Shown: positions 23,221 to 35,515, numbered from the stretch's first letter. The stretch is DNA of 64,000 nt from Tanytarsus gracilentus (GCA_038502055.1 JAXRKN010000015.1:124001-188000), one strand, 5' to 3'. The notes: generated by a model not told the origin, from the letters alone. Numbers and translations are program-made.

Positions 23221-23307
23221 AATATTTCAAGGTTAATTTTAAAATGTGGCCATTTTTTGTTTCATAAAATTTCAATCTGAATAAAAATAAATTTAATTTT
23301 TAAGGAA

Positions 23308-23587
23308 ATGGGATTGTTTAAGGAATTCGAGTCGGCATGCCAGGAGTCGGAGCGATGTGTAAGCATGAGTGACTCGGTTCAAAAGAAAAATTGCATCTTA
23401 GAGTGCATAGCGCCGACTTGCTACAGAATTCTCTATGAAGAAAATCCAGTAAGATTTTTTATTTTTGATGAAATTGTTGAAAAAATTTAATTAAATTTAT
23501 TTTCAGCTAGAGGCAGGCGAAATTGACGTGAGAGCGGATTCATTTAAAGGTTGCTTCATAACTCGAAGCGGATTAAGCAGAAATTAA
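23308..23587 (+). CDS. Small Cys-containing protein of unknown function
   Basis: Two exons (23308-23448 and 23507-23587, GT/AG, phase 0) give 73 codons: MGLFKEFESACQESERCVS, CILECIAPTCYRILYEENP, then LEAGEIDVRADSFKGCF. The six-cysteine pattern and the GEIDVR...FKGCF ending look like a short conserved eukaryotic family I cannot name with certainty. The ATG may not be the true start: an AG just before GAAATG (23304-23305) could be an acceptor, and a signal peptide could lie in an upstream exon I did not find. It starts 87 bp after the MOF-type stop codon. Confidence 0.6.
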
Positions 23588-24701
23588 ATTGCGAGAATAA
23601 AAATCAGAAATAATTTAAATAAATAAAAATCCGTTTGAGGATGAAAAGTTTAAAGTTGAAAATTTAATTCTTAAAAATTGCTGTAAAATTTTATGGTTGA
23701 AGAGAAGTGACACAAATCTTCATAATTTAAGGTGATCAAAAAATTCCGATTACGTTTAAAATTTAATTTTTAAGTGATGACAAAAAATATTTTAAAAGTT
23801 TTAACTTTCCTAAATTAATGAAATAAATTTTTTGTATTTTAAAATCATCAAACAAAATTATTAAAAGCTTTCAGTTTAAAGTTTTGTGTTTGATTACCTC
23901 AATTTTTCTTTTTTTCAGCATAAAATCCAAAAAAAGATTTTAATTGGAAATCTCTTTGAATGTGTTATAAAATTCTCATTCACACACCGATCGCCAAAAC
24001 TTTTTCTCTCTCTTTGCTTTGCAGCGTCTTCGGATAAAAATCTCTCAAAATTTTTAGTGTCAACTCGGATTTAAAAGAAAAAAGAACTCAAAATGAAACT
24101 CGCCGAGGAAAAAATTGATTTGTGGCTTTTTTAATTAATTTAAAAAAAAGGAATTAAAGTAATAAAAATTTAAATAATTCGCGGAGATAAATTTAAAGAC
24201 AATTTTATTGCAAAAAAATTTTTAAAAAATTAAAAAGCAAATAATAAAATTTTTAAACGTTAAAATAATTTTTAAAATGTTCTAAAAAAATTAAAAAGTG
24301 ATTTGAAAATAATTTTAAAGAAGTTTAAAATAAAATTAAAAAGTGAGAAAAAATTATGCAAATTTAAATCCGCTTCTTTCTCATTTCGGCGTTTTAGAGA
24401 CGCACAAAAAAATTGTATTACTTTTTCATAAAACATTTTGTGACGCAAATCAAGGCAGTAAAAATTTATCCGCGACTGTTGAAAAGAAGAAAAAAATCGA
24501 AGATCCGTGAAACAAAGTAAAGTCGAAAGGTGAAGATGAAGGTGAAGTGATCTTGTGAAAAAATAATGATTTAAAATAAAACAAAAAATATTTCGAAGAT
24601 AAAAAATTTAAATCAAAATTTAGAGAACTCAAAGTGATTTTTTGAATTTAAGAATTTATTTTTAAAAAGCGAATGAAGAAAATTAATTAAAATTAATTAA
24701 A
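23588..24701. other. Spacer and presumed promoter region of the NACHT gene
   Basis: AT-rich and without coding character. A pyrimidine tract ending in TTTGCAG at about 24000-24023 could be a splice acceptor for an untranslated exon, but I cannot show that. No repeat family from the rest of the window is obvious here. Confidence 0.5.
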
Positions 24702-27700
24702 ATGGCGAACATTAATCATGCGATGGAAGAAGAAATCGAGATGCAAGGTAAAATTTTATAGCTTCGATTTTTTAAAAATATTTAAAGACGTTCTTCAAGT
24801 TTTTAAACTTTTTTTTATTTTTAATTTTTTTTTCCTAAATTTAATTTTTTTTAAATTTAATTTTTTTCCTCCACTTAAAATTTTTATCTTACATGTAAAA
24901 GAAAAATTTTTAATTTACTAATTAAATATTTTTAAGAAAATTTAAAGAGTTTTTATTTAAACCATTCGTAATTAGATAGATAGATAGATAGATAGATGAC
25001 AAAGAGGTAGCACGCTGGGGTTCCCAGGAGGACAAAAACGTAACCATGCAGAACTCTTAAGATTTCTCTTAAGAATAGAGTATAAATACCCCTTTTTTCC
25101 CCCTCAACAGCAGGCGTCCCCGCGGGAATCGCCCACCTCGGGAGCTGCAAATCATACCTTGAGAAAGACGTGAATGACGATCGAACAACCCCTCTTCGTA
25201 GTTATAAATAAAAAACGTTATGGACGTCCGGCAATGAGAACATACGATCCGGACGTTGTTACCCATAACGGAAATAATAACAGCTATATAAAGTCTTGTA
25301 GTCGCTCATTGAGTGTTTCCAACTAAGCACAGCCTCAACTGAATCTTACGATTGCAGTTGGAAAAATAAATAAATCAAAGGTGGTTTCGACGGCATTGTA
25401 TAAAAGTTACCGTCACTACAACCTTCCTCAGCCCTAACAAGCTGTTAGGCACTGGCCCACACACAATACAAAACAAACGAACATAAAACAAAAAGTCAAA
25501 GCCAATTTCATAAAAGTCTTGGTATCTTCAACCTTCCTCCATCTAATCTAGTCGATTAGTATGGGATGTACTAGTCGTAAATATTTCGTCCGTTTTTAAG
25601 AGTTTAAATTAAGGGGATAAAAAGAGGCCCTTTTAGCTGTACAAAGTCTTGTAGTCGCTCATTGAGTGTTTCCAACTAAGTACAGCCTCAACTGAACCTT
25701 TACGATTACAGTTGGATAACAAGTAAATAAAAGTGGTTTCGACGGCATTGAATAAAGTTTCCGTCACTTCTTCCTCTGCTATAACTAATTGTTATGAGCT
25801 GGCTCACTCACAGCACAAGACAAACAAACATTTAATATGATATTTAAGATTTAAATTAAATGTGTATATTTTAAGAGTATTTTTAATTAAATTATGTTTT
25901 CACTATTCACTTTGTTATATTTGTGAGAGATTCAACAGGCCATTTAATTGTCAAATCATTACATTTTCATTTACTTTCACTTTATTTGCTTGCACTTTTA
26001 TTGAGAGACTCTCTTTTTTAGTGTAACCCGCCAAAGGTGTGGTAACACTTATATGCCCTGCTTTTCGTCCGTCCGTCCGTATCGTCGAGATCTCGGCCCC
26101 TGAACCAGCTAGAGACTTCGGGTTTTCGCCAGAGGGTAGGTCTGAGGTTCTAGATTAGCCCATTTTAGGAATTTTTGGGATCGTGCCCACAGATCGTGCC
26201 ATGGACGGCCATAATATCCATTTTTCATACAAATTTTCTCTTATATGGCTTCATGGGTATCGTTGAACTCGTAATGTTGGTTCCTCTTCTGGATGTTAGT
26301 TCCTTTCCTGCATGTTAGTTCCTCTGCTGGATGTTGGTTCCTCTACTGGATGTTAGTTGCTCTGCTGGATGTTGGTTCCTCCAATATGGTTTCTGAAGTC
26401 CAAAAGGAAGCCATTTTTGGGAAGCCATTTTGGGATGCCATTGTTGGGAAGCCAGAAGGGAAACCCATTTTGGGAAGCCATTTTGGGAAGCCATTTTTGG
26501 GAAGCCAAAAAGGGAGGCCAGAAGAGGAAGCCAAAGGGGAAGCCAATACTGACCTGTTACAAGTGGGTTACCCGGCAACACCCACGTGTGGGTTTTGAAA
26601 CATTTTTTCTCTCTTTTCTCTCACTTTTTAAATTTTGTTTATTTATTAATTTCACTTTGGATTATCATTTTTTTTAAAAAAAAAAAGTTGTTTACCCCCC
26701 GAAAAGTAAACATTAAAATTAAAATTAATTTCATCCTTTTTAGTGTTTAAGTGTTAATTTTAGTGTTTATTTTACTTCCAATGTGTTCCTTAGTTGTCAA
26801 GTCATCGAAGTAACATCAAGTTCATCAAATAAAGTCAGGTAATAAGTAAGAATGAGTGAGTTGAATGATTTGAAATTTTCTTTCCATAATTTTTATTTAT
26901 TTCAAGCATTTAAATAATTAAAATTGCACTCATTCTTGCTTAGTAGTGCTATTCAAGCGCTTCTATGTTCATGTTTTTCTTTAAAATATATTTAATCGAT
27001 AAAATCAAATTTTTTTTTGTTTTGATATTACTGGATCTCCACTGGATCTTTGTCATCTATGACTCTATGACCTTTAAATTTTTTTTAAACATTCAATTTT
27101 ATTTTCATGCGGTGGAAATAAGCCCATTTAGATGGTTTTTTATAAAAATTACATTTTTTAGGATAGAGAAAACTTAATTAACTTCACCAGGGGGAAATAA
27201 GCGCACTCGGATGGTTTTTCATTAAAATTACATTTTTGAGTTGTTTTGAATATTGGAAGCATGGATTCAGTCAGAAAGTTGAAAGAGAAAAATTAATTAA
27301 CTTCAACAGGGGAAAATAAGCGCATTTGTATAGATTTGTAATAAAAATTATTTTTTTTTGTTGTTTTGTACAGAGTTTAAGTTGAAATAGTTAGAAGGTC
27401 ATATTCGCATTTCATATTTCAAATTTCACTTTGTTTTCGTTGGTATCCAACAAAACCAACTGTTAATCTTAGTGACCAGTTGAGGAAAGAAGACGCACTC
27501 ACTAACTGACAGTGTTATGACCTGTACTACCCATGCTAATCGACTAGATTAGGTGGAGGAAGGTTGATGTGGAGCCAAGACTTTTATAAAATGGGTTTGA
27601 CCATTCTGTTAAGTGTTTGTTAGTTTTGTGTTGTGGGTGGGCCAGCTTATAACGTTAGTTAGGGCTGAGGAAGGTAGTAGTGATGGAAACTCATATACAA

Positions 27701-30700
27701 TGCCGTCGAACCACCTTTGAATTATATATTTTTACAACTGCAATCGTAAAAGTTCAGTTTACTAACCCATAATTGTGTATTCACAATGAAATATTATAAC
27801 ATTCATCGAATGATTAAATATTTCGATTAGAAACTGAACCACTACAAAGAGATTTCACAGCAAAACGAGTTTAATTATTTTAATTTTATTCTTCTCTCTC
27901 TTTCACATGAAAATCGCCCGCAGAAACCTCAAACACAATTTTCGACAACATCATCAACATGAGCGACGCAGAGATTCAACAACATGCCGACAGTCGAGGT
28001 TCAAATCTTTTATTGCTCGCATCTGAAGCCGGTCACATGGAAGCCGTTCAAAATCTCATCGATCGAGGTGAGGAAGTAAACTGTGAAGTGAATGGACAGA
28101 CAGCAGCCAGTCTCGCATTCTCAAATGGACATCATGAGGTCGTTTTAACGTTGCTGAAAAACAATTCAGCGTTTCCGCACAATTTTGACGTCGAGTCAGC
28201 TTCGGATGAGTTGAAAACATTTCTAGAATTAAGTGCTGACATGCATGCTAAAGTCAGAGAAGTCGATGAAAACGATTTAAATAATTTGGAGCAAGTTCAA
28301 AAATATTTGAAAGAAAATTTTAAGAGAAATTCAACTTTGAGATATTTTTATGACTTGAGAAATTTTTCACTCCTCAAAACTTCAATTTTAAGCCGAAAAC
28401 TTAAATGTTATGAATTTTTACTGAGTGAGAGTATTTTTTTGGCGCCGCATGAAGAAATTGGTGAAATTTTCGAGTCGCTCACGAACAAAGAGAAAAAAGC
28501 TCTTCGTGACCTCAACCTGAAAATTTCACCAAATTTATTCAATCCCAAAATGATGATTTTCATGCAAAATTGTAAACTCGGACCCGACACGCCCAAAAAC
28601 CGTCACGGTGAATTTATGCTGAAAATCAGAAATGCATTCGAGATTTTATTTGAAATTCCTTTAATTGCGATCGTCCTCAAAATTGTCGCCGCAACTCGAA
28701 ACTTTAAAATTGTTTTTGATTTTTCGCGAGATTCCGTAAATTTTCTCGATCCTTCATCCGAGCCATTCATGAATGGACTTTTCTATTTAAATGGACGAAT
28801 TTATGTTGCGGCGAAGGACATGCTCGACCCTCGCACAACCATAAAAACTATCGGTGTCATCGCTCACGAACTTTGTCACTATGCGATGTACATTCTTTAT
28901 GATAATTTGGCGAAACCTTATAAGGAAAAAAATTATAAGAAAATTGTCGAGTTTATGGAAATTTGTATGGAAACCCGACCCAAGAGTGATTTTGACGAAA
29001 CTGTCGAGTCGGTTTTTGATGACTACCCCGAAGACGTGCATCACGCGGAATTAATTGTGAGAGTTCCACAAATGCTCGCAATTTATCACGACGAAGCAGA
29101 AATTTTGGACTCGAAACGTGAAAATTTCAAGTCACTTTTTGACTTTTATGAACAAACTTGCGTTTCCGATATGAAAACTGAACTTCCGAAAATTGAAGAA
29201 AAATTTGATCCGATTAAGAAAGCAGAAAGAAAATTGAGAAAGCAAAGAAAAATTAATATTTTTTTTATTTTTTTGATCACACTCGGGGTGAGTTTTGGAA
29301 TTTGGGGCGTTTTAATTTTTCGTGCGTCAACAAGATCATGGCCGGATCTTTCATTGAACGATCAGTTGAAAGTTAAACAATCGGTTTTGAATTTTCAAGG
29401 TGTTGACGTGAAATTCGAGGAACTTTTTGCGAATGACTCGAATATTTACGAAGTTCTAACATCGAAACACATCAATCAAGCATTGCAGGGCGAAACTTCT
29501 GATTTATCGGCGACCATAAATTCTCATTACGAAAATGAAATATTTTTAGTTTGGTCCAACATGAGCCAAAGTTTGAGGACAAAATTTTTAAAGTCCAAAG
29601 TTGACTTTCAGGGTCAAAATGTTTCACTCGATAAAATTTTAAACGACACTTCGGCTTTGAGTCTTTTAACGTCGGATGAGGTTAAAAATATTTTTACATC
29701 AAAAAAGTTTAAAATTTCATCGAAAGTCGAAAGCAAAGTGAAATTTTTCCTGGAAAGATTTTTTATTGATGATAAAATTTCAACAAGCGGAGAAATTTAT
29801 GTCGATGGAAAAGTTAACGTGAGAAATGAGAATGTAAAATCGTTTGATGAAATTAGTCATGTCGAGTTTCAAAAGAAAAAAGTTTTCCTACTTTCGAGCA
29901 TCGCGGGTGAAGGAAAGTCGACCACATTTAAATATTTGGCGTTAAAATTGAAAGAAAAATTTCCAACTAAATGGATTCAATTTGTGGACCTAAAATTGTA
30001 CTCAGATGTTTATAAAAATCACAAAAATCTCAATTTCAGCGACATCCAAGAGGTTCGAAATTTTTTGAGTGAAGAAATAATAAATTCGACACTTTTTGAT
30101 GGTGAAATCTTCAAGCAAGTTTTTAACCGCGGCGGCGTAATTTTTCTTTTCGATGGCGTTGATGAAATTTTGCCACTTTATAAAAGTTTTATGTTGAATT
30201 TAACGAAAAGTTTAAAAGATTTAACGGACAATTTCCAATTTCTATCGACGCGACCTCTTCACTCGGAAGATTTACAGCAACAATTGGGAATTAAAGCTCA
30301 CAAAATGATTCCACTTGGTGAAAGGGAAATTTCAGAATTTATCGTGAAATTTATTGGCACAAAAAATACAAAAGTCGATGCTGAAAAGTTTTGGGAGTTT
30401 TTTCAACAAAATGCGACAAAAATTGATGAAAATATTTTAAGAAATATTAGCAAAGTTGAAAATCTTTTGGAAAACTTAAAATCATCTGAGAGTGACGCAA
30501 TCACGAATCCACTTTTGATCGAAATTATTGCTGAAGCTGCTGAAGGAAATGAAAGTGAAAGTTCATCCACGAATCTATATCAACTTTACAAACTTTTCGT
30601 TACAAAAAAGTTTAAAATCATCCGCGAAAAAGGTGAAGTTATTAATGATGAAGTTGATGAAATTAAGTGGAGTAGGTCAGTGAATGTCAATCAAGTCCAT

Positions 30701-33700
30701 CAAGCTTATGCGCTTCAGTTGATTTTTAGAGACTATAAAAATTTAAACATTTCCAGTTTAAAAATCATGGAATCGATTGAAAAAGTTACGAAAGAAGAAA
30801 TTTCACGTTTTGGAATTTTGCAAGTTTTCTCACAAAATGATTTTACTTTTTCGCATCGCACTTTTGCTGAATATTTTATCGCACAATTTTTAATCGATAA
30901 TTTTGGTAAAAATCAAAAAGTTGAGGATGAAAATATCGTTGAACTTTTTTATGACGTCATGATGGAAAGAAATTTTGAATTTATCAGAAAATTTTTGCTC
31001 GACTTTTTTCAATCCAAAAAAGAGTTGACGGGATTTCTTGAAGTTTTACGGGATTTTTATGGCAGAATTGAAAGTTTAAAGAAAGTTACGGAAAATAAAA
31101 AGATTCTCGAATTTTTCGCTGAAAAAGGATTTTCTTTTCACTTTTTGGAGTTTTACAAAATTGCGAAAATTAATTCGGCTAAAAATTCTTATAATTGGAC
31201 AAACGAAGATCTTGAAGTGTTTTCACTCAATTTGGACAAATTTAATCAAATTTTGGGTGAAAAGATTTTGAAATATTTTCTCGGTGACGTCAGCACAAAA
31301 ACTCTTTTGCATGATTTCGTTGATTTTGCTTCGGCTCAAAACTTTGAAGAATTTTTATTAAAACTCAACGAAACTTTAAGCAGAGACGAAATTTTTGGCT
31401 TATTTGTGAAAAACGAAACTGACTTTGATGAAACAATTTTGATGAGTGCGACAAGAAAAGAAAATCAAAATATTTTAAAACTTTTGATTAATTTTGCGAG
31501 CGAGACTTTTACCAAAAACCAAGTCGAAAGACTTTTGAACATGAAAAACTCAAAACTGCATTCAATTTTTTACGTTTCACTCTTGACTAATGATTCTGCT
31601 TCGTTTGTGGCTGTCAAGCACTTTTATGAGGAAATTTATACGGAAAATATTCAAAAAGTTATTACAGAAAATTTTGACGAAGGACTTCACGAAGTCGCAG
31701 AACTTGCGAGTTTAGAAACAATCCACGAACTCGCAAAACTTTGTGAGAAATATTTTGCGAATAATTTAAAAGATTTGCGAGAAATTTTATTGATTCGGAA
31801 TAAAAAAGGTGAAACAATTTTTAAAAACCTAAATGACGACGAAAAATCTAAATTGAAACGCGAAATTTTTATGAATTTGCTCAAATTTTCTTTACAAAAT
31901 GAAAACAAAGAAATAAATCAAAAAATTATCGAGAGCCTGAACAATAAATCGGAATTTTATATTGATTTGGAAAGTTTAGAAGTAAAATTTGTTAATGCTG
32001 ACGATTTTTTTGCTTTAATTGATTTGAGTAAAAAAATTCAATCTAAAGTTGAGGAAAAAGTGTTTTTAAAATTTTTAATGAAAAAAACTCGAGATGTTTT
32101 GAATTTATTTTCCGACCAAGTTCAAATTGATTTGTTTTATGAACTTTTGAGAAATAAATTAAATAAAATCGAAATCACGCAAGTTTTATTAGAAAGTGAT
32201 GAAAACGGCAGAATATCGCTAATGACCGCAGCATCAAAGTTTGACCACGAAAGTATAAAAAAACTTTGGAACTTTATTGAAAATAATTTGAACGTTGATC
32301 AGCAGAAAAATCTTTTGAAAGCCGAAGATAAATTTTTTTGGACTTGTCTTCAACATTCAGCAAGGAATAAAGATAAAATGGTTTTTCTTTTTGTCAAATT
32401 ACTTTACGAAAAATTATTCGTTGAACTTCAAGAAATTTTAATGAATTTTGACCAAAGCAAATTATTTTTTGTTCATGATGTAATTAAGGACGCAAGCACT
32501 GAAACCGCAATTGAAGTTTCAAAATTTATTCAAAACATTTTTGATAAAGAAACTTTACGGAATTTATTAAGTCATCGAGACTCTGACGGAGAATCGATTT
32601 TTAGTAAATTAAAAGACAAAACTTTGACAACGAATCGAAACATTTTCATTCAAATTTTAAGCGAAACTTTTGAAGAAAATCAAGAAAAATTCAAATTAAA
32701 CCAAAAATTGCTCGAATTCAAATCGAAATTTTCCAGAATTTTTTATCCAGGTGAAAATTTAAATGAAAAAAACATTCAGAAATTTCGAGATGAAAATTGG
32801 ATTTTTACAAATTTTCATTTTTTGGTTGAAAATTTAGAAAAAATTAAAAATTCTTTTGGAAAATTAATTTTGAATAAAATTTTGACGAGCAAAAATGCAA
32901 AATTTAAAAATCTTCTCAACGACATTTTAAGCTACGAAGAAAATGAAAATTTTGTTGAACCGTTTTTGAAAATTTTGCATGAAAATTTAAACTTCAATGA
33001 AACTTTATCGATGTTGACGAATCAAAATTTTGTTGGTCAAACTCCGCTGATGATCGCTGCTTCAAAAATAAAAGAAAAAGAATTAAAATTGATTTTTAAT
33101 TTCACTGAAGAAAATTTAAATGCGTTTGAACTTAAAAAAATTTTGCTTAAAGAAGACGAAAATTCAAAAATTGTTCTTCAACTTTCTTTAGAAAATGAAA
33201 ATTCAAAAACTTTTTCATTCATTAAAGAAATTTATGAAAAATATTTTTCACTCGCAGAAATTCAGCAAATTATCTTGAAAATCAATAAAAATTTACTTCC
33301 GGAAGACTTGAAATATTTTTACAGCACGGACATCGAAAAAGCCAAAGATATTTATTTTTTTATTGCAAACGCATTCAAGAATGAAAAAATAAAATTAAGA
33401 AATTTTTTGAGTCATCGAAAAGTTGACGGAGAAACAATTTTTAGTGTTTTGAACCAAAATGAAAGTCTAAAAAATTACACGAAAACTTTTTCTGAACTAC
33501 TTAAAAAAACTTTTGATGGAAGCCAAGAAGAAGAATTTCAAACTTTTTACGAAATTCTTTCAAGTTCTTCAGTTTTTGCAAAAATTTTCGATGATGAAAA
33601 AAAAATAAAATTTGAAGACATTCAAAAAATTCGAAATGAAAGCTGGACTTTGACAAATTTTTATCTTTTAAATGAAAATCTGCAAAAAATTAAAAATGAT

Positions 33701-35272
33701 TTGGGTGAAAAAGATTTTAAAAGTTTTTTGATGAGTAAAAATCAATTTGGTGAAACTTTTTTGCATGAATTATTTTTTTACGTCGAAAATGAAAATTTGA
33801 CTCATAAAGTTTTAAAAATATTTCAAGAGAATTTAAACAAAACTGAACTGCGCGAACTTTTAAGGATCAAAGACAACTATAAAAAAAGCACAGCTTTAAT
33901 GTTTGCATTCGAGACAAGAAATGAGAAAAATTTAAAATCAATTTTTGCGCTTTACGAAAAACTTTTTGATGAAGAAGAAATTAAAAAACTTTTGTCAGAT
34001 AAAACTTTGTATTTTCACACAGTTTTGCAATTTTCAACATGGAACAAAAATCCAAAATCGTTTTTATTTGCAAAAGAAATTTATCAGAAAAATTTCAACA
34101 GTTTAGAAATTCAAGAAATTCTCGTTAAAACTCATCCAGATTTTCTTCCAATTACGGCTGACATAATAACAGATTCAAGTCTCGAAACCGCTCAAGAAGT
34201 TAAAAACTTTCTTCAAAACATTTTCAAAATTGAAAAATTAAAACTTAGAAAATTGTTGAGTCATCGAGATGTAGACACAATTTATTCTCGGTTTAAAGAC
34301 AAAACTGAATATGAAGAAAAATTTAAAGTTTTTGTTGAACTTTTGCGCTGGACTTTTGATGAAAATCAAGAAGAAGAATTTCAAACTTTTTACGAAATTC
34401 TTTCAAGTTCTTCAGTTTTTGCAAAAATTTTCGATGATGAAAAAAAAATAAAATTTGAAGACATTCAAAAATTTCAAGAATTTCGAAGTGAACGCTGGAC
34501 TTTTACAAATTTTTATCTTTTGAACGAAAATCTGCAAAAAGTTAAAAATGATTTGGGCGAAAAAGATTTTAAAAGTTTTTTGATGAGTAAAGATAAATAC
34601 GGTCAAACTTTTTTGCATGATTTATTTTATTTCGTCGAAAATGAAAATTTGACTATTAAAGTTTTAAAAATATTTCAAGAGAATTTAAACAAAACTGAAC
34701 TGCGCGAACTTTTAAGGATCAAAAACAATCGAAAAATCACAGCTTTAATGCTTGCATTCTCGAAAAGAAATGAGAAAAATTTAAAATCAATTTTTGCTCT
34801 TTACGAAAAAGTTTTTGATGAAGAAGAAATTAAAAAACTTTTGTCAGATGAAACTTTGAATTTTAACACAGTTTTGCAATATTCAACATGGAACAAAAAT
34901 CCAAAATCGTTTTTATTCGCAAAAGAAATTTATGAGAAAAATTTCAACAATTTAGAAATTCAAGAAATTCTCGTTAAAATTCATCCAGATTTTCTTCCAT
35001 TTACGGCTAACATAATAACAGATTCAAGTCTCGAAACCGCTCAAGAAGTTAAAAACTTTCTTCAAAACATTTTCAAAATTGAAAAATTAAAACTTAGAAA
35101 ATTGTTGAGTTATCGAGATAAAAAAAGAAACACAATTTATTCTTGGTATAAAGACAAAACTGAATATGAAGAAAAATTTAAAGTTTTTGTTGAACTTTTG
35201 CGCTGGACTTTTGATGAAAACCAAGAAGAAGAATTTCAAACTTATTTTGAGAATCTTAAAATTAAAATTTGA
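24702..35272 (+). CDS. Giant ankyrin / HExxH / transmembrane / NACHT STAND protein
   Basis: Two exons, 24702-24747 (MANINHAMEEEIEMQ) and 27924-35272, join in phase (G plus AA gives Glu) for 2464 codons. The second exon also has its own ATG at 27959, so a 2437-residue start is possible. Numbering from that ATG: ankyrin-like repeats about 12-75; a zincin-like site HELCH 303-307 with E364 a candidate third ligand; one transmembrane helix about 431-453; NACHT with Walker A AGEGKST 649-655, Walker B FLFDGVDE 729-736 and STRPLH near 764; a winged-helix-like FSHRTFAEYFIAQFL near 960; then about 1400 residues of degenerate ankyrin-like repeats in modules of about 280 residues. STAND NTPases of this type are signal-sensing switches; ligand and role are unknown. 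All nucleotide-binding motifs are intact. Confidence 0.85.
24975..25060 (-). mobile_element. Short retroposon copy with expanded GATA tail
   Basis: Shares GATGACAAAGAGGTAGCACG and AACGTAACCATGCAGAACTC with the insert at 18671-18790, but has five to six GATA units at its tail end and lacks the middle section. Confidence 0.7.
25217..25830 (+). mobile_element. Two tandem LTR-like repeats
   Basis: The stretch AGTCTTGTAGTCGCTCATTG, followed by TTTCCAACTAAG, AGCCTCAACTGAA, GGTTTCGACGGCATTG and an end in AAACRAACA, occurs at 25288-25483 and again at 25628-25830. Reversed relatives lie at 27614-27760 and 5891-5990. The first copy has a TATATAAAG box just upstream (25283) and palindromic GTTATGGACGTCCGG/CCGGACG arms. 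No gag-pol remains. The outer boundaries are approximate. Confidence 0.55.
26020..26260 (+). repeat. Dispersed repeat with a CCGT microsatellite core
   Basis: GTAACCCGCCAAAGGTGTGG, a (CGTC)n-like run, CTCGGCCCCTGA and GACGGCCATAATRTCC are shared with 63555-63850. Parts recur reversed around 36650 and 38170. It is non-coding; the class is unknown. Confidence 0.6.
26262..26548 (+). repeat. Two adjacent minisatellites
   Basis: Positions 26276-26380 are about five copies of a 19-20 bp unit (CTGGATGTTGGTTCCTCTG). Positions 26400-26545 are about nine copies of a unit near GGGAAGCCATTTT. Frames open through them are periodicity artefacts. Confidence 0.85.
26685..27780 (+). mobile_element. Second copy of the non-coding retroelement family
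   Basis: Positions 26685-26945 align with 4552-4815: AGTTGTTTACCCCCC, a CAGGTAAT donor-like site, and inverted arms TAAGTAAGAATGAGTG (26843-26858) and CACTCATTCTTGCTTA (26926-26941). CTGGATCTCCACTGGATC near 27029 is also shared. Positions 27113-27360 hold three tandem units with GGAAATAAGC. Positions 27614-27760 are the reversed LTR-like piece seen also in the first copy. The 3' microsatellite tail of the first copy is absent. Confidence 0.6.
33524..35240 (+). repeat. Near-identical tandem supermodules inside the NACHT gene
   Basis: CAAGAAGAAGAATTTCAAAC occurs at 33524, 34367 and 35222, spacing 843 and 855 bp. The two full units are almost the same at DNA level over long stretches. Each encodes EEEFQTFYEILSSSSVFAKI, ... 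SFLMSK, ... ELRELLRIK, ... LETAQEVKNFLQNIFKIEK, LS(H/Y)RD. Older, diverged modules precede them (marker LSHRDSDGESIFS and relatives at about 31797, 32570 and 33408). Confidence 0.9.
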
Positions 35273-35515
35273 TGTCAAACAAAATTAAATTCATTAAAAT
35301 GTAAATTTGGAACTAAAATAAAATTTATTTTTAATTCAAATCCGTTTTTAATTATTTTATTTCAGTTTTATTTTTAATTTAATTTACCTGTTTGCTTTTT
35401 TATCAACAAAATTGTCAACAAATCTCAAGAGTTTAACTCAGAATTCATTCACAACTTGATCAAACAAATCTGAATTAATAAAAAGCGATAAAAACTTCTC
35501 ACAGTCTGATCAGAA
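35273..35515. other. 3' flank of the NACHT gene
   Basis: AT-rich. AATAAA-type signals are present within 60 bp of the stop codon (near 35318). Nothing else was seen. Confidence 0.5.

Larger units (their letters stand above)
24748..27923 (+). other. Transposon-filled intron 1 of the NACHT gene
   Basis: A 3176 bp intron running from AAG/GTAAAA to a TCTCTCTCTTTCAC tract and CGCAG. It holds a short retroposon copy (24975-25060), two LTR-like repeats (25217-25483 and 25600-25830), a dispersed repeat (26020-26260), two minisatellites (26276-26380 and 26400-26545) and a retroelement copy (26685-27780), which are listed separately. Confidence 0.65.

Noticed and set aside
26262..26677. Overlapping open frames of about 100 codons on both strands
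   Set aside because: They come from two minisatellites and have no start context, no conserved motif and no splice support.
27959..35272. Bacterial origin (horizontal transfer) of the giant NACHT gene
   Set aside because: Base composition and codon use match the neighbours, and there appears to be a spliced first exon. Ankyrin plus NACHT alone does not show transfer; a phylogeny would be needed.
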